From: Mauremys mutica | Lineage: Eukaryota; Chordata; Testudines; Geoemydidae | Direction of reading: 5' to 3' | DNA: 64,000 nucleotides | Assembly (NCBI RefSeq): GCF_020497125.1 | Contig: NC_059075.1 | Span: 56,377,321-56,441,320 of the forward strand | Part shown: positions 21,218 to 33,200 of the stretch, piece after piece | Layout of the letters: each line of letters opens with the position of its first letter | Position numbering within the stretch: position 1 is the stretch's first letter | The notes under the pieces: model-generated | What the model was told of the DNA's origin: nothing | Database searches by the model: none | The model's input: the letters and a program-made list of their open reading frames with translations, nothing else | Program-made: the position numbers and the translations under genes

Positions 21218-21926
21218 TGTTTGTCTTGGTTCTGCTGCTGACACATTGTCTCCTTGATAAGTCACCAGACCTTTCTGTCTCAGTCTTTGTGGTTGTGAAG
21301 TGGGGATATGTGCCTACCCCCATCAAAGGGGTATTGTAAAGATTGTCTTTACTGTGCTTTGAACGTATGTCTCTATAAAAATGCCTTAATATAGATTTTC
21401 CATGAAGTACTAACATTCAAATCTAGACTGTTGAATATCCATGGAGACTGAGGTAAATCTTAGATTCCTAAAGCATTCTTTCAAACCTAAGGACCAGTTG
21501 CATCCTGCACATCCCTCTTTAGCATAAGCCCTCAAGAGTCCCATTTAGAGCATGGAATATCGTTGATTTTTATTGGTTCTGGATTTGTTCATTTACAGAG
21601 TTTTAGAAAGATTAATGTATGTTTCTCCTGACTTTAATGTGCAGCATTTCAATTATGTATACACTAATATGTATGTGGAGTTCTACATAATGAGGTAAAT
21701 GCCAGTAAGTGTTTTATTTTGATTATATATTCAAACAAACCCTCTTGGGGTGCAGGGATATTTGAATAAATATTGAATAAATTATAGATTTTTATCTTGA
21801 CCATAGCATACAAAACTGCTTAGTGTAGTGTTATGATTAAGAATTTTAATGGACAAGAGTAAAGAAATTCAGCCATAACCCAATCCTTCATGTATAATTG
21901 TGTATTCAACCTACCATTGTAGGCTG
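21218..21926. other. SPRED1 intron, nothing recognised
   Basis: AT-rich. A short GCATGGAATATCG stretch at 21551 resembles four codons of the missing SPRED1 exon, but a stop precedes and follows it in frame. Confidence 0.5.
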
Positions 21927-22330
21927 ACTGCAAACTAAGCAGAGCTAGTCTGCAAACTAAGCAGAGCTGGATCTGCCCACTTCATTGGATGGGACACTGT
22001 CTAGGAAAATGTTGGAAATGTACAGTACTGAACAAATGTCCAAGCCTAATTTGGATGTACTGTCTTTCAAACAAAATGCAACACTAAGCCACTGACCACA
22101 GTGAAGCCGTTAATCTTTTGGTACTTCTAGCAAGACTAAGCACATTAGCACCAGTGTTCTAACTAATTTCCAGCTGGGTAATTTTATTAATGAAATTCTC
22201 ACTGGAGTTCCAATCTGATATAGTATTCTTTCTCACTCTCTTTCAAACTGCTGTTTAGTGTTGCTACGTGGTGTTCGGAGAGACCATATTTCACTATTAG
22301 GTGATGTGAATCCTGAAATATATAAATGTA
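21927..22330 (+). mobile_element. 5S rRNA-derived SINE remnant (AmnSINE/SINE3-like)
   Basis: The AACTAAGCAGAGCTGGATCT...TTGGATGGGACACTGTCTAGG stretch matches the internal-promoter half of 5S rRNA (AAGCTAAGCAGGGTCGGGCC, TACTTGGATGGGAGACCGCC). Downstream sequence (CTTTCAAACAAAATGC, AGTGTTCTAACTAATTTCC, GAAATTCTCACTGGAGTTC) resembles the body of 5S-headed amniote SINEs. The ACTGCAAACTAAGCAGAGCT block is duplicated (21928 and 21950). Confidence 0.6.
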
Positions 22331-23640
22331 GGTGCAGGTATATTGTCTGAAGTTGATTTAGAGAATGAGATTGTTCTGAATGAAAGGCACACTGTAAACA
22401 TAATTTATTTCGCCAACAGTGTTTTGTACATAACTGATCCTGGGTTACATGCTGTTGTAGTCTCCTTTACTTCCTGCTTTTGAATTGTTTAAAAGGGCAC
22501 TATCAAGGTGTATCACCTAGCTTTTAAAATTACTTTATACTCTTTTTGTGTATAAAACCTTTGGAAGTTCAGTAGTAAAACTTGTTTCCTTATAGATTTT
22601 TTTTCCGCCCCCTGCTCCCTTGACCATTGATTTGTTATTAGGTTGCTATTGGGGTGGACTGCTGCCAAGTTTTTAATATATCAGCACTGAAGCATTTGAG
22701 CAGGTGGTAGATTGGAGGGTGATTTGGGGAAGGAGAAGTTTATACAGTATCCATGTGTATGAATGAATAAATAAAAATAACGAGCTTTACAAACACAAAG
22801 GAGGAAGGAGAAAAGGTCATATTACAGGACTATTAACCCTAATCTTGTCCTTCATGCTTTATTAGTTAACCAGTTTTTTTAAGGAAGGACTTATTTCTGT
22901 TTAATTAGAATGCATTTTCAGCATTTTGTGTGAGTGAAGGACCCCTTTAGAGGGAAATGTGTGATAGTGTAATACACTTCTAAGGAAAGAATGAACAGAT
23001 TTATGACAAATATGCAGTAACTGTTTAAAAAATAACTGATTATCCAGTTCTAGTGCTAAAACCATAACTACTTCTGTTCAGAAATGTCCCTAATCTTTAG
23101 GGATATCTCTGCTTCCATGAGCAGAAGGGAGCCCTAACCCCTTAATTCAGGCCCAGAGGAAGCATGAAGAAAGTAGTAGTATTGGCTGCATGCCATAAGT
23201 CCTCCGTTCGCACATTTTCTCCTAGACCAAATGGAAGCCCATCCTCAAATTTTCTATGGATTAGGGCCAAAGGAACAAATACTCTTCATGGCATATTCCC
23301 TGCCTAAACTCACAGAGCAACTCAACTCTAGTTCTTCCTTTGCATTTTGGAAACCCACGCTGAGAAGGGCTCCAGGTAATGTTAGTCCGAAGGGCTGGGT
23401 ATCCCGGGTAGAACAGCTTCTGTACAGTCTAAATGATCATACAGAGGCCGCCCCTGCCTATGGTATCATGTGGATCTACTAAATTAGGGGGCTCAACCCC
23501 CTCAGCCTTTTCTGTTAGAAGGTTCACAAATCATGCACCTGAGAGCAGAATGAGAAAAAAACCTGACTTGAAAGTTGAAGAGTTTCCATTCTCTTGGTCT
23601 GGGTTCTTCTATAACCCCCAGCATAGCACCAGAGTTCCTC
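22331..23640. other. SPRED1 intron, nothing recognised
   Basis: About 1.3 kb without recognisable exon, RNA gene or repeat. Open frames on the + strand at 23231-23729 show no domain. Confidence 0.5.
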
Positions 23641-23654
23641 GCTTAACCCAAGTG

Positions 23655-23732
23655 AATTCATCCTTGCAGCACCCCATGAGGAAGTTAAGTATTAGTATTC
23701 CCATTTTATGGATGAACCGAGACTTATGATTT
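23655..23732 (+). mobile_element. MIR/CORE-SINE-like fragment
   Basis: CCTTGCAGCACCCCATGAGG, then TATTCCCATTTTATGGATGA and ACCGAGACT follow the MIR consensus (ACAACCCTATGAGG...CCCATTTTACAGATGAGGAAACTGAG). Confidence 0.55.
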
Positions 23733-24159
23733 TTCAGCTGCCTCTTATTTTATGGGAAGTTTCTGCAATATGTACGTGCAGAACCTTTATGCTATCTTCC
23801 TCCATATCTCTCCTTAAAACTCACCTGTGTTTTCATATCAATAAAGCACTCAATAAAGGCTATGCTTGTGATGTGCTGTGACTGCTGCTAATTTATACTG
23901 AACATAATTGCGTCGCTATTGCCTGTCTGTATCCAGCTGTTGTCTCCTCTTATACTTTGATTGTAAGCTCCTTAGTATTTCCTTTAAATGGATTTTCATT
24001 TAATGTTCCCTACTCCTTGTATTTCAAGATAGGGCAAATAGAAGTTCTCTATCTGCTTATTCAGTTCCATTCATTATTTTGTATGCTTTTATTGTCTTAT
24101 TTGTCTTTTCTTTATGGTAAACAGTCTCAGTTTCTTTCAGTATCCTTTCTGAGAATAGG

Positions 24160-24545
24160 TGACCTCTGCAATACTGTTTGGTATTGGTCACCCCAGTTTC
24201 AGAAAGGATATTGCAGAATTAGAGGGAGTTCGGAAAATAGCAACAAGATGATATGGGGCATGGAAAAATTCTCACATAGACTGTAAATATTGGGATTGTT
24301 TACTTTAGAGATCAAACAAACAAGAGGGGACATGATAAAAGTATACAGCAGTAATGAATGGTATTGAGAAATTAGATGAGGAACTTCTGTTCTCCATGTC
24401 TAATATACAAACACAAGGGGACATCCAACGAAACTGAAAGGTAGCAGTCTCAAAACTGATAAAAGGAAATACTTTTTCAAACCACTGAATGGGTGAAAGT
24501 TACTGGTTAAGCACCTGGAACTAGTTTACTGAAGTGTTAAACCAG
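24160..24545 (+). mobile_element. Old CR1/L3-type LINE fragment (ORF2 C-terminal region)
   Basis: Broken frames give LELEGVRKIATR-like sequence, then AGGGGACATGATAAAAGTAT, ATTGAGAAATTAGATGAGGA and the AACTGAAAGGTAGCAG stretch. This is the same order as [17 protein letters not shown] and KLIGSRFKT in the intact CR1 at 14400-14560. Strongly diverged. Confidence 0.65.
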
Positions 24546-24845
24546 CTTTGACAGCAGTAGGCTTTTCTGCAGGGGCAGAGATATTTTCTTCATTTCAGTT
24601 TATTGAACTATTTCAGTTCTATAGCTATTTCTTTCAGACTATTAAGAAACCAGTTGGGATTTGCAAAAACAAGGAAGCTTGTTTTCCTCTTCCAATGTAT
24701 TAATAAAATCTAGATGTGAGAGGATGAGATCTACTAGTTTTTAAAATCTTGAAGGTCATAGTGACCAGAAGCAGTCGGTTCAGTTCACTAACTACAGATA
24801 TGTCCTTTTGTTTAATAAATCAGTTAGTTATAAATAGGGCTACAT

Positions 24846-25570
24846 TTTAGTCACAGGTATTTTTAGTAAAAGTCATGGACCGGTCACAGGCAATAAACAA
24901 AAATTCATGGCCTGTGGCCTGTCCATGACTTTTACTGTATACCCCTAACTAAAACTTGGGCAGCGGGCTGCAGGTGCTCTGAAGGGATGGACCGGGGGGG
25001 CCGCAAGTGCTCTGGGTGGGTGGCCTAGGACCCCTGCTGGTGCTGGGGCAGGAGGCGAGATGGGCTGTGCGCAGGCCAGGCCCGCCACTGGTGCTGGGAA
25101 GGAGGGGCTGGCAGTGGCGCATGGCCCAGGACTCCCACTGGTGCTGGGGGGAGGGTTGGTGGGGCTGGCAGGCTCCATACCTGACTCTGTGTTCCCCTGC
25201 CACTCCTTGGGAGGAGAAGGGCAGGGGGGCTCCATGTGCTGCTCCTGCCACAAGCGCCGGCTCCCATTGGCCGGGAACTGCAGCCAATGGGAGCTGCAGG
25301 GGCAGGGCCTGCAGGCAATGCGCGGAGCCCCCTGGCCCCTCCACCTAGGAGCTGCAGAGACATGCTAGGGGGAGCTCTCCACCATGAGGTAAGCTCCACC
25401 CCTCACCCCAACCCCCCTAGCCCTGAACCACTCCCATACACCCAAATTGCTGCTGCTGCTGGCTCAGGGGCTGCCTGGCTCAGGCAGTCCCTGAGCCAGC
25501 ACCAGCCACTGCAGAAGTCATGGAGATCACGGAAAGTCTCCAGCACACTGAAGCAGAGTTGCCAACTTTC
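24846..25570. repeat. Foldback-headed GC-rich interspersed repeat
   Basis: An inverted repeat (24865-24891 against 24910-24935, about 25 of 27 pairing, loop about 18 bp) leads into a GC-rich tract at 24955-25370. That tract contains imperfect repeats built on CTGGTGCTGGGG and AGGAGG motifs. The end near 25520 carries another GTCATGGAGATCACGG, which resembles the start. Several open frames overlap on both strands, but they are low-complexity and share no domain. I take this as a non-autonomous DNA-transposon-like repeat. Confidence 0.5.
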
Positions 25571-25925
25571 ACACGGTAAATAAGTACCCTGACTTTCACA
25601 ATAAGCCAAAAATCAAGCTAATCCCATTTCAAAACAAGGCCAAAACAAACCAGTCCCTAAGAACCCCGACACCCTATGTGACTAGATCCCCCCCGGCGTG
25701 CAGTCTGGGGCTGTGGTGGGTCCGCTGTGCACCCCTGACTTTCTCCTCTGCTTGCCCCTGCTTGTCGTGTCCCCCCTCCCCCGCCCCCGCCCCTGCTTGC
25801 TGGGACCCAATCAAAAAAAAGAAGCTACAAGCTACTAGCCAACAAGCAACTCTCACACCAATTAACCCAAAAACAAGCCCAATTTCTGCATTTTTTCCCC
25901 CACGGGTTTGGTATGTCTGATTTAA
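25555..25925. repeat. Unclassified interspersed repeat, C-rich core
   Basis: The left part carries TTGCCAACTTTCACACGG, and the right part is AT-rich with CAATTAACCCAAAAACAAGC and a GGTTTGGTATGTCTG end. The C-rich middle carries open frames of simple composition on both strands. The family is unknown to me. Confidence 0.35.
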
Positions 25926-26199
25926 GGTCATTTTATTAAACTAATAAAAAAAGTTGGTTTTGCCCATTGAATTCTAATTTCCATCCAAGTAGAGCTTAAC
26001 ACAAATCACAAATAAAAACTAATCTGGTAAATAAGAAATGGATCATATATCCATTTTACAAAAAAGCATCCATTTTATAAAATATAAAAATTAAGAATCT
26101 GAAAAAATGTTAATCTATATAATTGTTTAAAGAAATGTGTATAGATATACTGTATTTTTCTGGTTGCAAAAAGGACCAAAAGGCTTTATTTAGTTGCAG

Positions 26200-26366
26200 T
26201 TCAGGATGGTTACAAACAAATGAGATTCAGCTTTTCTTTAGGAGAATGCCTAAAGTGCAAATGCAGAGCAAGATTAAAATCAATTATTTAAATGAAGGTT
26301 TCCTGCTTCCTGATTTAATCATGATTACCATTAGTGATTTAAATTGCTTTCATTTAAATCAATCCA
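26200..26366. repeat. Right end of a DNA-transposon-like repeat (AAATCAATCCACCCTG)
   Basis: It ends in TTTAAATCAATCCACCCTG, an end signature of the CAGGGTGG...-type terminal inverted repeat. The left end was not found, so it is truncated or rearranged. Confidence 0.4.
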
Positions 26367-26375
26367 CCCTGCACA

Positions 26376-26625
26376 GGATATTGTAGAAGTCAAGAATTTA
26401 GCAAGATTCAAAGAAAGATTGGATATTTTGTATGGCTAACGAGAATAAAACTTTTAGATACTAAAAGACTTCATAAAGAATATAAAACTTCATGCTCCCT
26501 GGAGAGCAGTTATCACATATGTCAATGTGGGATTTCTTGCACCTCCTCAGAAGTCTGTTGCTGTAGAGGAATCCCCAGTTTGAGACACCTGAACAGGCAG
26601 GTGCCAATGCCAGGCCTCAAGCCTA
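26376..26625 (+). mobile_element. CR1/L3-type LINE 3' fragment
   Basis: The frame VEVKNLARFKERLDILYG matches the C-terminal motif of CR1 ORF2 (compare [16 protein letters not shown] of the intact copy), followed by 3' UTR-like sequence. Confidence 0.6.
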
Positions 26626-26639
26626 CACCATTACTGTGT

Positions 26640-27793
26640 TGCCACAGGCCTTTCCCTTAATTTACTTCAGTCTTCTATGGAAGTCTTTCTATATAATACC
26701 TTCAGACCTTGAACAACATAATCTTCCCCAAAGTTCCCTTGCCTTCTTTTCTGCTTGTCTCTAAGCCTCTTAACAGGTCCTTCCCACAGTCTGTCCTTTC
26801 TGCTGCCCTAGCTGCCTTAATGGAGAGCCCCACTCCAGGTTTTCCTCATGTCTAGTGTTTCTTACAGCCACTGTGGAGAGCATAAAGCAAACTGCCCCAT
26901 GAAGCACTGCAGACAGAACTATTAAGTTTTATATAGCGCTGCTTTTCCCAGCATCCGTTGCTATCTCACCCCCAGTTCTGGGCTGAAGTCAGGTATATAT
27001 GCTTGCCATTAAAAACCCAGCACCACTACAGTACCTTAGATTTCTGTTGCTATATTTTTATTGAGGACTGTGCTCTGCAGCTTTTCAAAGAGTCCCCTCT
27101 CTATCTTGCTCTACAATATTAGCGTGTTTACCATTGGCAGGGTTGGCTGGCTCTGAACTTTATTCCATGGAGCCAACTAAATCTTCATGAATCTCAAGTA
27201 TTTCAGCAGAGGTTAACCTCCCCTATAATTGAGGGACTTGTTTGCTGTTGGCAGTGATGGGAAAGGATTGTTTGCTTTTAATCGTTGCTCATAAACGAAA
27301 ACTTTATAGCAAACTTATTTTCATTAATAGTGAAAGATGGCTCTCATCACCAGCCAATCTTTATAGAACTATGAAAAAGTTATGTCAATCTTGGTTTAGC
27401 AAAATTTCCATTAGATGCCAGCTGTGTTTTAAACCCCTTTTGTGGTAACTGGCTGTGAGCTCCCACCATAAGCATTAATGCATTTCTTGTGAAGTACTGC
27501 TTCAGTAAGCAAAGACAACTCCATTAGAAAGTATTTTGAAATTATTCAAGAATCGATGGTGATGGCTTTTGCATTACAACCTGTATGTTATTTGATCTGC
27601 TTCACAAGATAAGTTGAGCTTACACCTTGTAAAAGTCTGTTATGCAGATTGTGCTAGAGCATATATAAACTGAAAGCACTATCTCCTGGCAATGGGGAAA
27701 AGTTCTGTGCCCTGATTTGTATGGTAACTGAAGTACTAACCTAACTGTGTCCCTGTACATAATTTAACAAGATGCTTCCATTTACCATTTCAG
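26640..27793. other. SPRED1 intron before the terminal exon
   Basis: No exon or repeat recognised. The last 20 bases are the pyrimidine tract and acceptor of the terminal exon. Confidence 0.5.
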
Positions 27794-28453
27794 GTCCCAT
27801 TGAAATCAATCAGACACGTCAGCTTTCAGGATGAAGAGGAAATTGTTAGAATAAATCCTCGTGATATTTTAATACGTCGTTATGCAGACTACAGACATCC
27901 TGACATGTGGAAAAATGATCTGGAGAGGGATGAGGCGGACTCCAATATACAGTTTTCGAAGTCCGACAATAAAAAATCGGACTATCTATATCCATGTGTG
28001 GATGGGACTAAGCTGAATTCACTAAAAGACCCGAAGAGTTCTGTGGTATTTAAAACACAGCCTTCCTCGTTAAAATTTAAAAAGTCAAAAAGAAGGAAAG
28101 AGGATGGTGAGCGTTCTCGCTGTATATACTGCCAGGAGAGATTTAATCATGAAGAGAATGGCAGGGGAAAATGTCAGGATGCTCCAGATCCTATTAAAAG
28201 ATGCATATACCAAGTTAGTTGCATGCTTTGTGCAGAGAGCATGCTATATCACTGCATGTCAGATTCTGAAGGAGATTTCTCTGACCCCTGCTCATGTGAC
28301 ACTAGTGATGACAAGTTCTGCTTACGATGGTTAGCCCTGATAGCTTTGTCATTCATTGCCCCATGTATGTGCTGCTACCTCCCCTTGAGAGCATGCCATC
28401 ACTGTGGTGAGGTGTGTGGGTGCTGTGGAGGAAAGCATAAAGCTGCTGGATGA
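27794..28453 (+). CDS. SPRED1: SPRED1 terminal coding exon: c-Kit-binding region and SPR domain, with stop
   Basis: The exon opens after a CATTTCAG acceptor, in phase 0, with [16 protein letters not shown]. It runs 219 codons to a TGA at 28451-28453. There is no start codon because the exon continues an upstream reading frame. Residues 1 to about 30 are the C-terminal part of the c-Kit-binding region ([14 protein letters not shown]). A basic stretch (KKSKRRKED) follows, then from about 28118 the Cys-rich Sprouty-related domain: [45 protein letters not shown], a hydrophobic Cys-rich core and the [12 protein letters not shown] tail. The SPR domain is palmitoylated and anchors the protein to membranes. 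The match is closer to SPRED1 than SPRED2 ([13 protein letters not shown] rather than the SPRED2-type CIRRVSCMWCADS). The 219 codons compare with about 216 remembered for human, so small insertions lie in the spacer. No frameshift or missing Cys was seen. Confidence 0.97.
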   Translation, partial: VPLKSIRHVSFQDEEEIVRINPRDILIRRYADYRHPDMWKNDLERDEADSNIQFSKSDNKKSDYLYPCVDGTKLNSLKDPKSSVVFKTQPSSLKFKKSKRRKEDGERSRCIYCQERFNHEENGRGKCQDAPDPIKRCIYQVSCMLCAESMLYHCMSDSEGDFSDPCSCDTSDDKFCLRWLALIALSFIAPCMCCYLPLRACHHCGEVCGCCGGKHKAAG

Positions 28454-31400
28454 ACAGTCTAGTGCCAAATAGAGCTGAAAATCTTTGTTTCCAGGAAGCA
28501 TCTATCTTGGATTTGTGGAAGCTTTTGGCAAGCAGAAGGAAATCTTATCTCGTGTAAGAGAAGCCTGATGTGGAAGAAGCAGCGAGACTTGTCAGACCTT
28601 AGCATTTTACAAATGCTAGCAGCCATGCCTAACTATTTCCTTTCAGTGCATGGTGTTTCGTTGCAAGTTGTGAAGGAGTTTGGAAAAGGAAGCCTTTTCT
28701 TATTATTGGCTATAAAATGAGTATATAAACTGCAGTTATACTAAAAGGGATTAACTTTTGCCATTTTGTACATTCATGGTTTAGGTGTTGGGGCTCTTAA
28801 AAGAATTACAAATTATTTGAGAGGAAATTAAAAGTGCACTAATGACAGTTGATTTAAGACTAAGAAAAGTTAATACTTGGCAAATGAGAAATGAAACTGA
28901 TTTAAGTGCAACTAAATCACTTATTAATAGATTTTTGGAAGCAACTTTATATATAATAACAAATGTTTATATTTAACTAAATGTGTAAGGTACGAATTAT
29001 TACATATTAAACTTTCCTTCCCCCTTCCAGTTATATAGTAGGTATGAATCATATCTACAATCACATTCCATGATAGTATTTTAAATATTTAATTAGTTTA
29101 TTTAGTAGCATTTCTATTCCAGATGGACAAATTGGTATTTTTCAGTCCTATTTCCCGTCAGCTACAGTTTGTATTGAGTTGTATCCATGCATTCTGGTAA
29201 TCTCTAAAAACCTTTTAAAATATTAATTATTATAGTCTTGAGTGACCAATATTTTTTTTGTTAAGCACAGATGTAATTGTCTAAAATGTTCTAATAAGAA
29301 CACATTTATTTTTCTATATAAATGACTTTGGTTTCAATAATATAGCAAAAAGGAAGTTGTTTTCTGTTACTCAACCAGCAAGTTGTTTTCTTTTGGGGTG
29401 TCTTCCAAAAAAGATTTTACTGCATTTACAAATGTTCAGCAAAGCAAAAGGTCCAATAAGGGAGTTGCAATGGTATGTCAACAGTGTTCTCAGTTTATCC
29501 TTCTGCTAAGATTATGTTCAACTGTTTATCAAGTACGATGATTAAACTGAAAGATTAATAATTAACAAACATTGAAATTGTTTTCATTATTTTGAATTGT
29601 AGCATCTTTTTTATTTAAACTGGCAAGAATAAAATTATTCTGTGTTTAAAAAAAATTAACTTACAGCCCCTGCAAAATTGGAATAAACGTGTGTGTGTGT
29701 GTGTGTGCGTGTGTGTGTGTGTGCGCACGCGCAAAATGTATATAAAATTGGCCCTGGTATTATATTACTAAATGTTTAATTTACAGAGCAATTGGTCAAA
29801 TATTCTAACAGGTTAACTGTTAGAGAATCTTTAATCGAGTTGTTGTCATGACTCTTATTACATGGTACAACAAAATACATTCACTCATAATTTTTATTGT
29901 CATGTTAAAATTCTAACAGAAGTAAAGGCATTCATTCATTTAGAAGATATCCCAATAGGGTTGGAGTGGGAAGGAATGTCCTTTATACACTTTTCCTATA
30001 AAAAATTGCATAGTTGTTTTTTTTTTTAAATAACCTTAATTTTCTATGCAATTTTCCTGTGTGGATGTATGTAACTTTTCTTTCTTACATATATTAAAAC
30101 TTTTGTTAGTTCTCTTCTGTAGTCTAGGAATCAAATTCTGAACAAATGTATATAACACTATCTGTCTGTAAAATACTTTTTTAAAGAAAACATTTATATT
30201 TATATGACAGCTCGAATTGACAGCATTGTGTACATAGAGCATCTTGAAGTATTATTTCACATTGAAAAGAAGACAAATATATTGATAACTGTAGAAGTTA
30301 TGAAAGAGCTTCTAGTTTTGTACTAAAAATTGATTGGATGAACTAAGTCCAAGAATATGACACTGTAGCAGCAGTCTTAAGTATCGTTTTTACTGTTAAT
30401 ATATTTGAAAGCTGCTACTCTGGATGATTTTCATGCTTCACGTGTTTTCAGATAAACTTGGTTGCCTAGAATAGACTGTTACTTAAACTATTCATTAGTG
30501 AAATGGGAATGTTTTCCTTGTGAATAAAAAATATTTGTAAGTGCTAGGTTTTTAACAAGATTGAGCGAGGTGTGAACAACCTAAGAAAAGAACTTGCTGG
30601 CTGTATAGGAAAATACTGTAGAATTGTATTGTGTATATACTTCAGGAAAAAATGAGTTTAACAATTTCCTCTGAGCACTATTCAACATAGTGCAACTCCT
30701 GGTCCTGTACTGTATTTTATATGCAACATATATGCTTTAATATTTTTACTGAATGTGTGCAGTAATATTTTCAATTCGCATTTAACCACTTTGCTGCTAA
30801 AATTTTGTCCCCATCCTTTCCTTTACTCTTTTAAAAAAAAATTGATCCATTTAAAAAAAAAAAAAACCTTAATGCCATTATCATCTTTTTTCACCATGGG
30901 TCTTTCTAGCAGTTCACCCAATTTAAGACTAATTGAAAGAATTACCGTGATGTACACTGACACATGGGTTGGAGGTAGTAGAGCACAGAGAGGCATACAT
31001 CTCTGTACTGTTTGGGTTCTTACTCACTTTTGGAGGAACTTTCTGAGTATCCAAAAATAGACACTTTGCAAAATCATTCAAGGACTGTCCCTTGCATCCC
31101 ACCCCTTGTCTGTGGCAGTGTTAAGTGACGTTTAACTTTCCTTCTGAAATCTTTTCTCAAGTTTTTGAAAGGAAAGAGGGAAACTTAATACAATATTTTT
31201 TTCAGAAGTCAAATTTTACTCATGTGACTTTGTAACAGAGCTCTGTGCTGCCATATGGGAGACCTAAGTTTTAGGAAACAGCCATAGAAGATTCACTTTC
31301 CTGGCATGGTGAACTCTACAGTTATGAAAAGAAAGCATTTAGTCTCTTGGGGAAAGAGGTCAACTGTAGCACTTGGGCACCACCTATTGGAAAAACTAAA

Positions 31401-33200
31401 GGCAAGCATGATTACATAGCCCAATCATGTATTGTAGCTATATTCCCGTACAAATTGCCAGCTAAATACAACAGTAAGTTGTTTGAGGTATGAATTTAGT
31501 AAAAACTATCCTTAACTGGAAGTTGGAATAAGAACCCTTACTCTGATTCCTGAGATCTTATGCCTTTTAAATGTTTCTATTACAGCTGACTTTAAAAATA
31601 AAATGTTTGCTGGAGTACACATTTGCAAAGTGGACCATAGATTATATGAAATGGGCCTACAATATAAAAGTGTGTGTCACTAAAATCAAGATAATGGCTA
31701 AAATCATGCCTGAAAAAAGTGTTCTACCAGTGGACCTCCAAGAATAACTGGGTCGGGTTTTTTTGCCTTTGTTTGGGGTTTTTGCTAGTTCCAAGATGGT
31801 GGTACAAAACACTTGCGTAGATACCCAAAGAATTAAATTTCTCTAACTTTTTTTAAAAAAGCATGAACAAGCACACCATCAGCCCAACAGTTGTGAAGTG
31901 GGGTGACTATAATCTTCTAAGCAAGATTAAAACAAAATACTGAGAAACCTCTGGTAAGTAATTGTTTGTAGAACAGCACAGTAAATGGTTGCATAAAATT
32001 CACAAGTTCCAGAGCAAAATAAGGGATGCTTAGTGCATGAGTTATGCTCTGGATAAACTGTTTCAAAGAATACGTAGATTTTTGCATGTTGAAATGAAGC
32101 ACTCCCATTTCTGACTTGTTCTCTTTTTTGAATGATCTTTCCATGTGTACTTGGAGTATAATGTTGAAAACCCCCATGTAAATAATGCACAATTTTTAAA
32201 TTGGACTTTACATTTTCACAGAATTTACACCACTGTATGTGGACAGTACAGTGATGCATACATATTCATTAAAGAAATATCAAGATAAGGATTACCAGAG
32301 GGGGGAGAAAGCCTTATGGTACTATTAGTCAGCAGCCAAGTGGTTAAAACTTCCATATGCTTTGGTGCACTGATAAACGTAAGCATTTTTTTCTTAAAGC
32401 TTCTTAAATTGCAAACGTTGTTGTTAGTTTTGAGATTTCTAAAGCATTACCTAGTGGAGAAACAGTTGTATTTGAAGCTACAGTATAATCTGTACATAGA
32501 TTTTCATTTGTGAACACTGCCACTTCTTTTGCTTAGTGCCATTTGATTTCCACCTAACGACCTCAAAAAGTGCCTCACTTGTATATTATTTCCATTAAAA
32601 TCTTAACAGCTATTTCTTTCTACTAAATGATGTATGATTTAGTTTAACTCATGTCATAGATGTATTTCTTCTATGTATAAGAATATACCTTGTTACTTTT
32701 GAGTATATAATGTAAATATGCATATACAAGTTTGTAACTGTTTTGTTACATCATACACTTGTAAGTTGACATCAGATAATATCATACAACAGTTTCAATG
32801 TTTTTCTGCAATTACCTGATTAAAACTATCATGAAATTAAACCGCGGACATGTTTTTTCCATTGTCTTTTGGGGCTGCTAAGAACAAACAGTACATAAGA
32901 AGTTAAGTAAAGTGTAATCAAATCTCTAATACATTTGAAAAGTTACCAACCACTGTGTTACTTTGAAGCTCTTGCATTCTTTACTCGATCAGGTTTAAAG
33001 GTGTTACTATTACATCTTAATCAAATACTTGCCTGTTCCAGATTACTCTGTGTACATAAATAGTACAACATGAATTGTACCTGCAGTCATACTATGGAGC
33101 TGACTATTTTTAGGTTTGCTGTTTTATATCAGGTTTGTTTGTTTGAACTTCTGTTGAACCATGCAAGACAATTAACCACTTTCATTAAAACCTTATGTCT
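28454..33200 (+). other. SPRED1: SPRED1 3' UTR (approximate 3' limit)
   Basis: AT-rich sequence after the SPRED1 stop, with no interspersed repeat that I recognise until about 34.17 kb. That fits a conserved long 3' UTR; SPRED1 transcripts in mammals have 3' UTRs of several kilobases. Candidate polyadenylation hexamers AATAAA occur at 29682, 30523 and 31597, and ATTAAA-type variants occur near 32.82 and 33.18 kb. Which is used, and therefore where the UTR ends, cannot be decided by eye. A GT/GC alternating tract lies at 29689-29732. Confidence 0.5.
29689..29732. repeat. (GT)n with CGCACGCGC tail inside SPRED1 3' UTR
   Basis: Alternating purine-pyrimidine tract of about 44 bp (GT repeats interrupted by GC, then GCGCACGCGC). 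It sits directly after an AATAAA hexamer at 29682. Such tracts can adopt Z-form DNA and are length-polymorphic. Confidence 0.9.

Noticed and set aside
21551..21566. AGCATGGAATATCG as part of the missing SPRED1 exon (SMEY)
   Set aside because: The reading frame has TAG directly before and TGA soon after, with no upstream or downstream residues of the exon and no splice sites.
24945..25583. Many overlapping frames of 100-131 codons on both strands
   Set aside because: GC-rich low-complexity repeat with few stop codons by composition; no domain in any frame.
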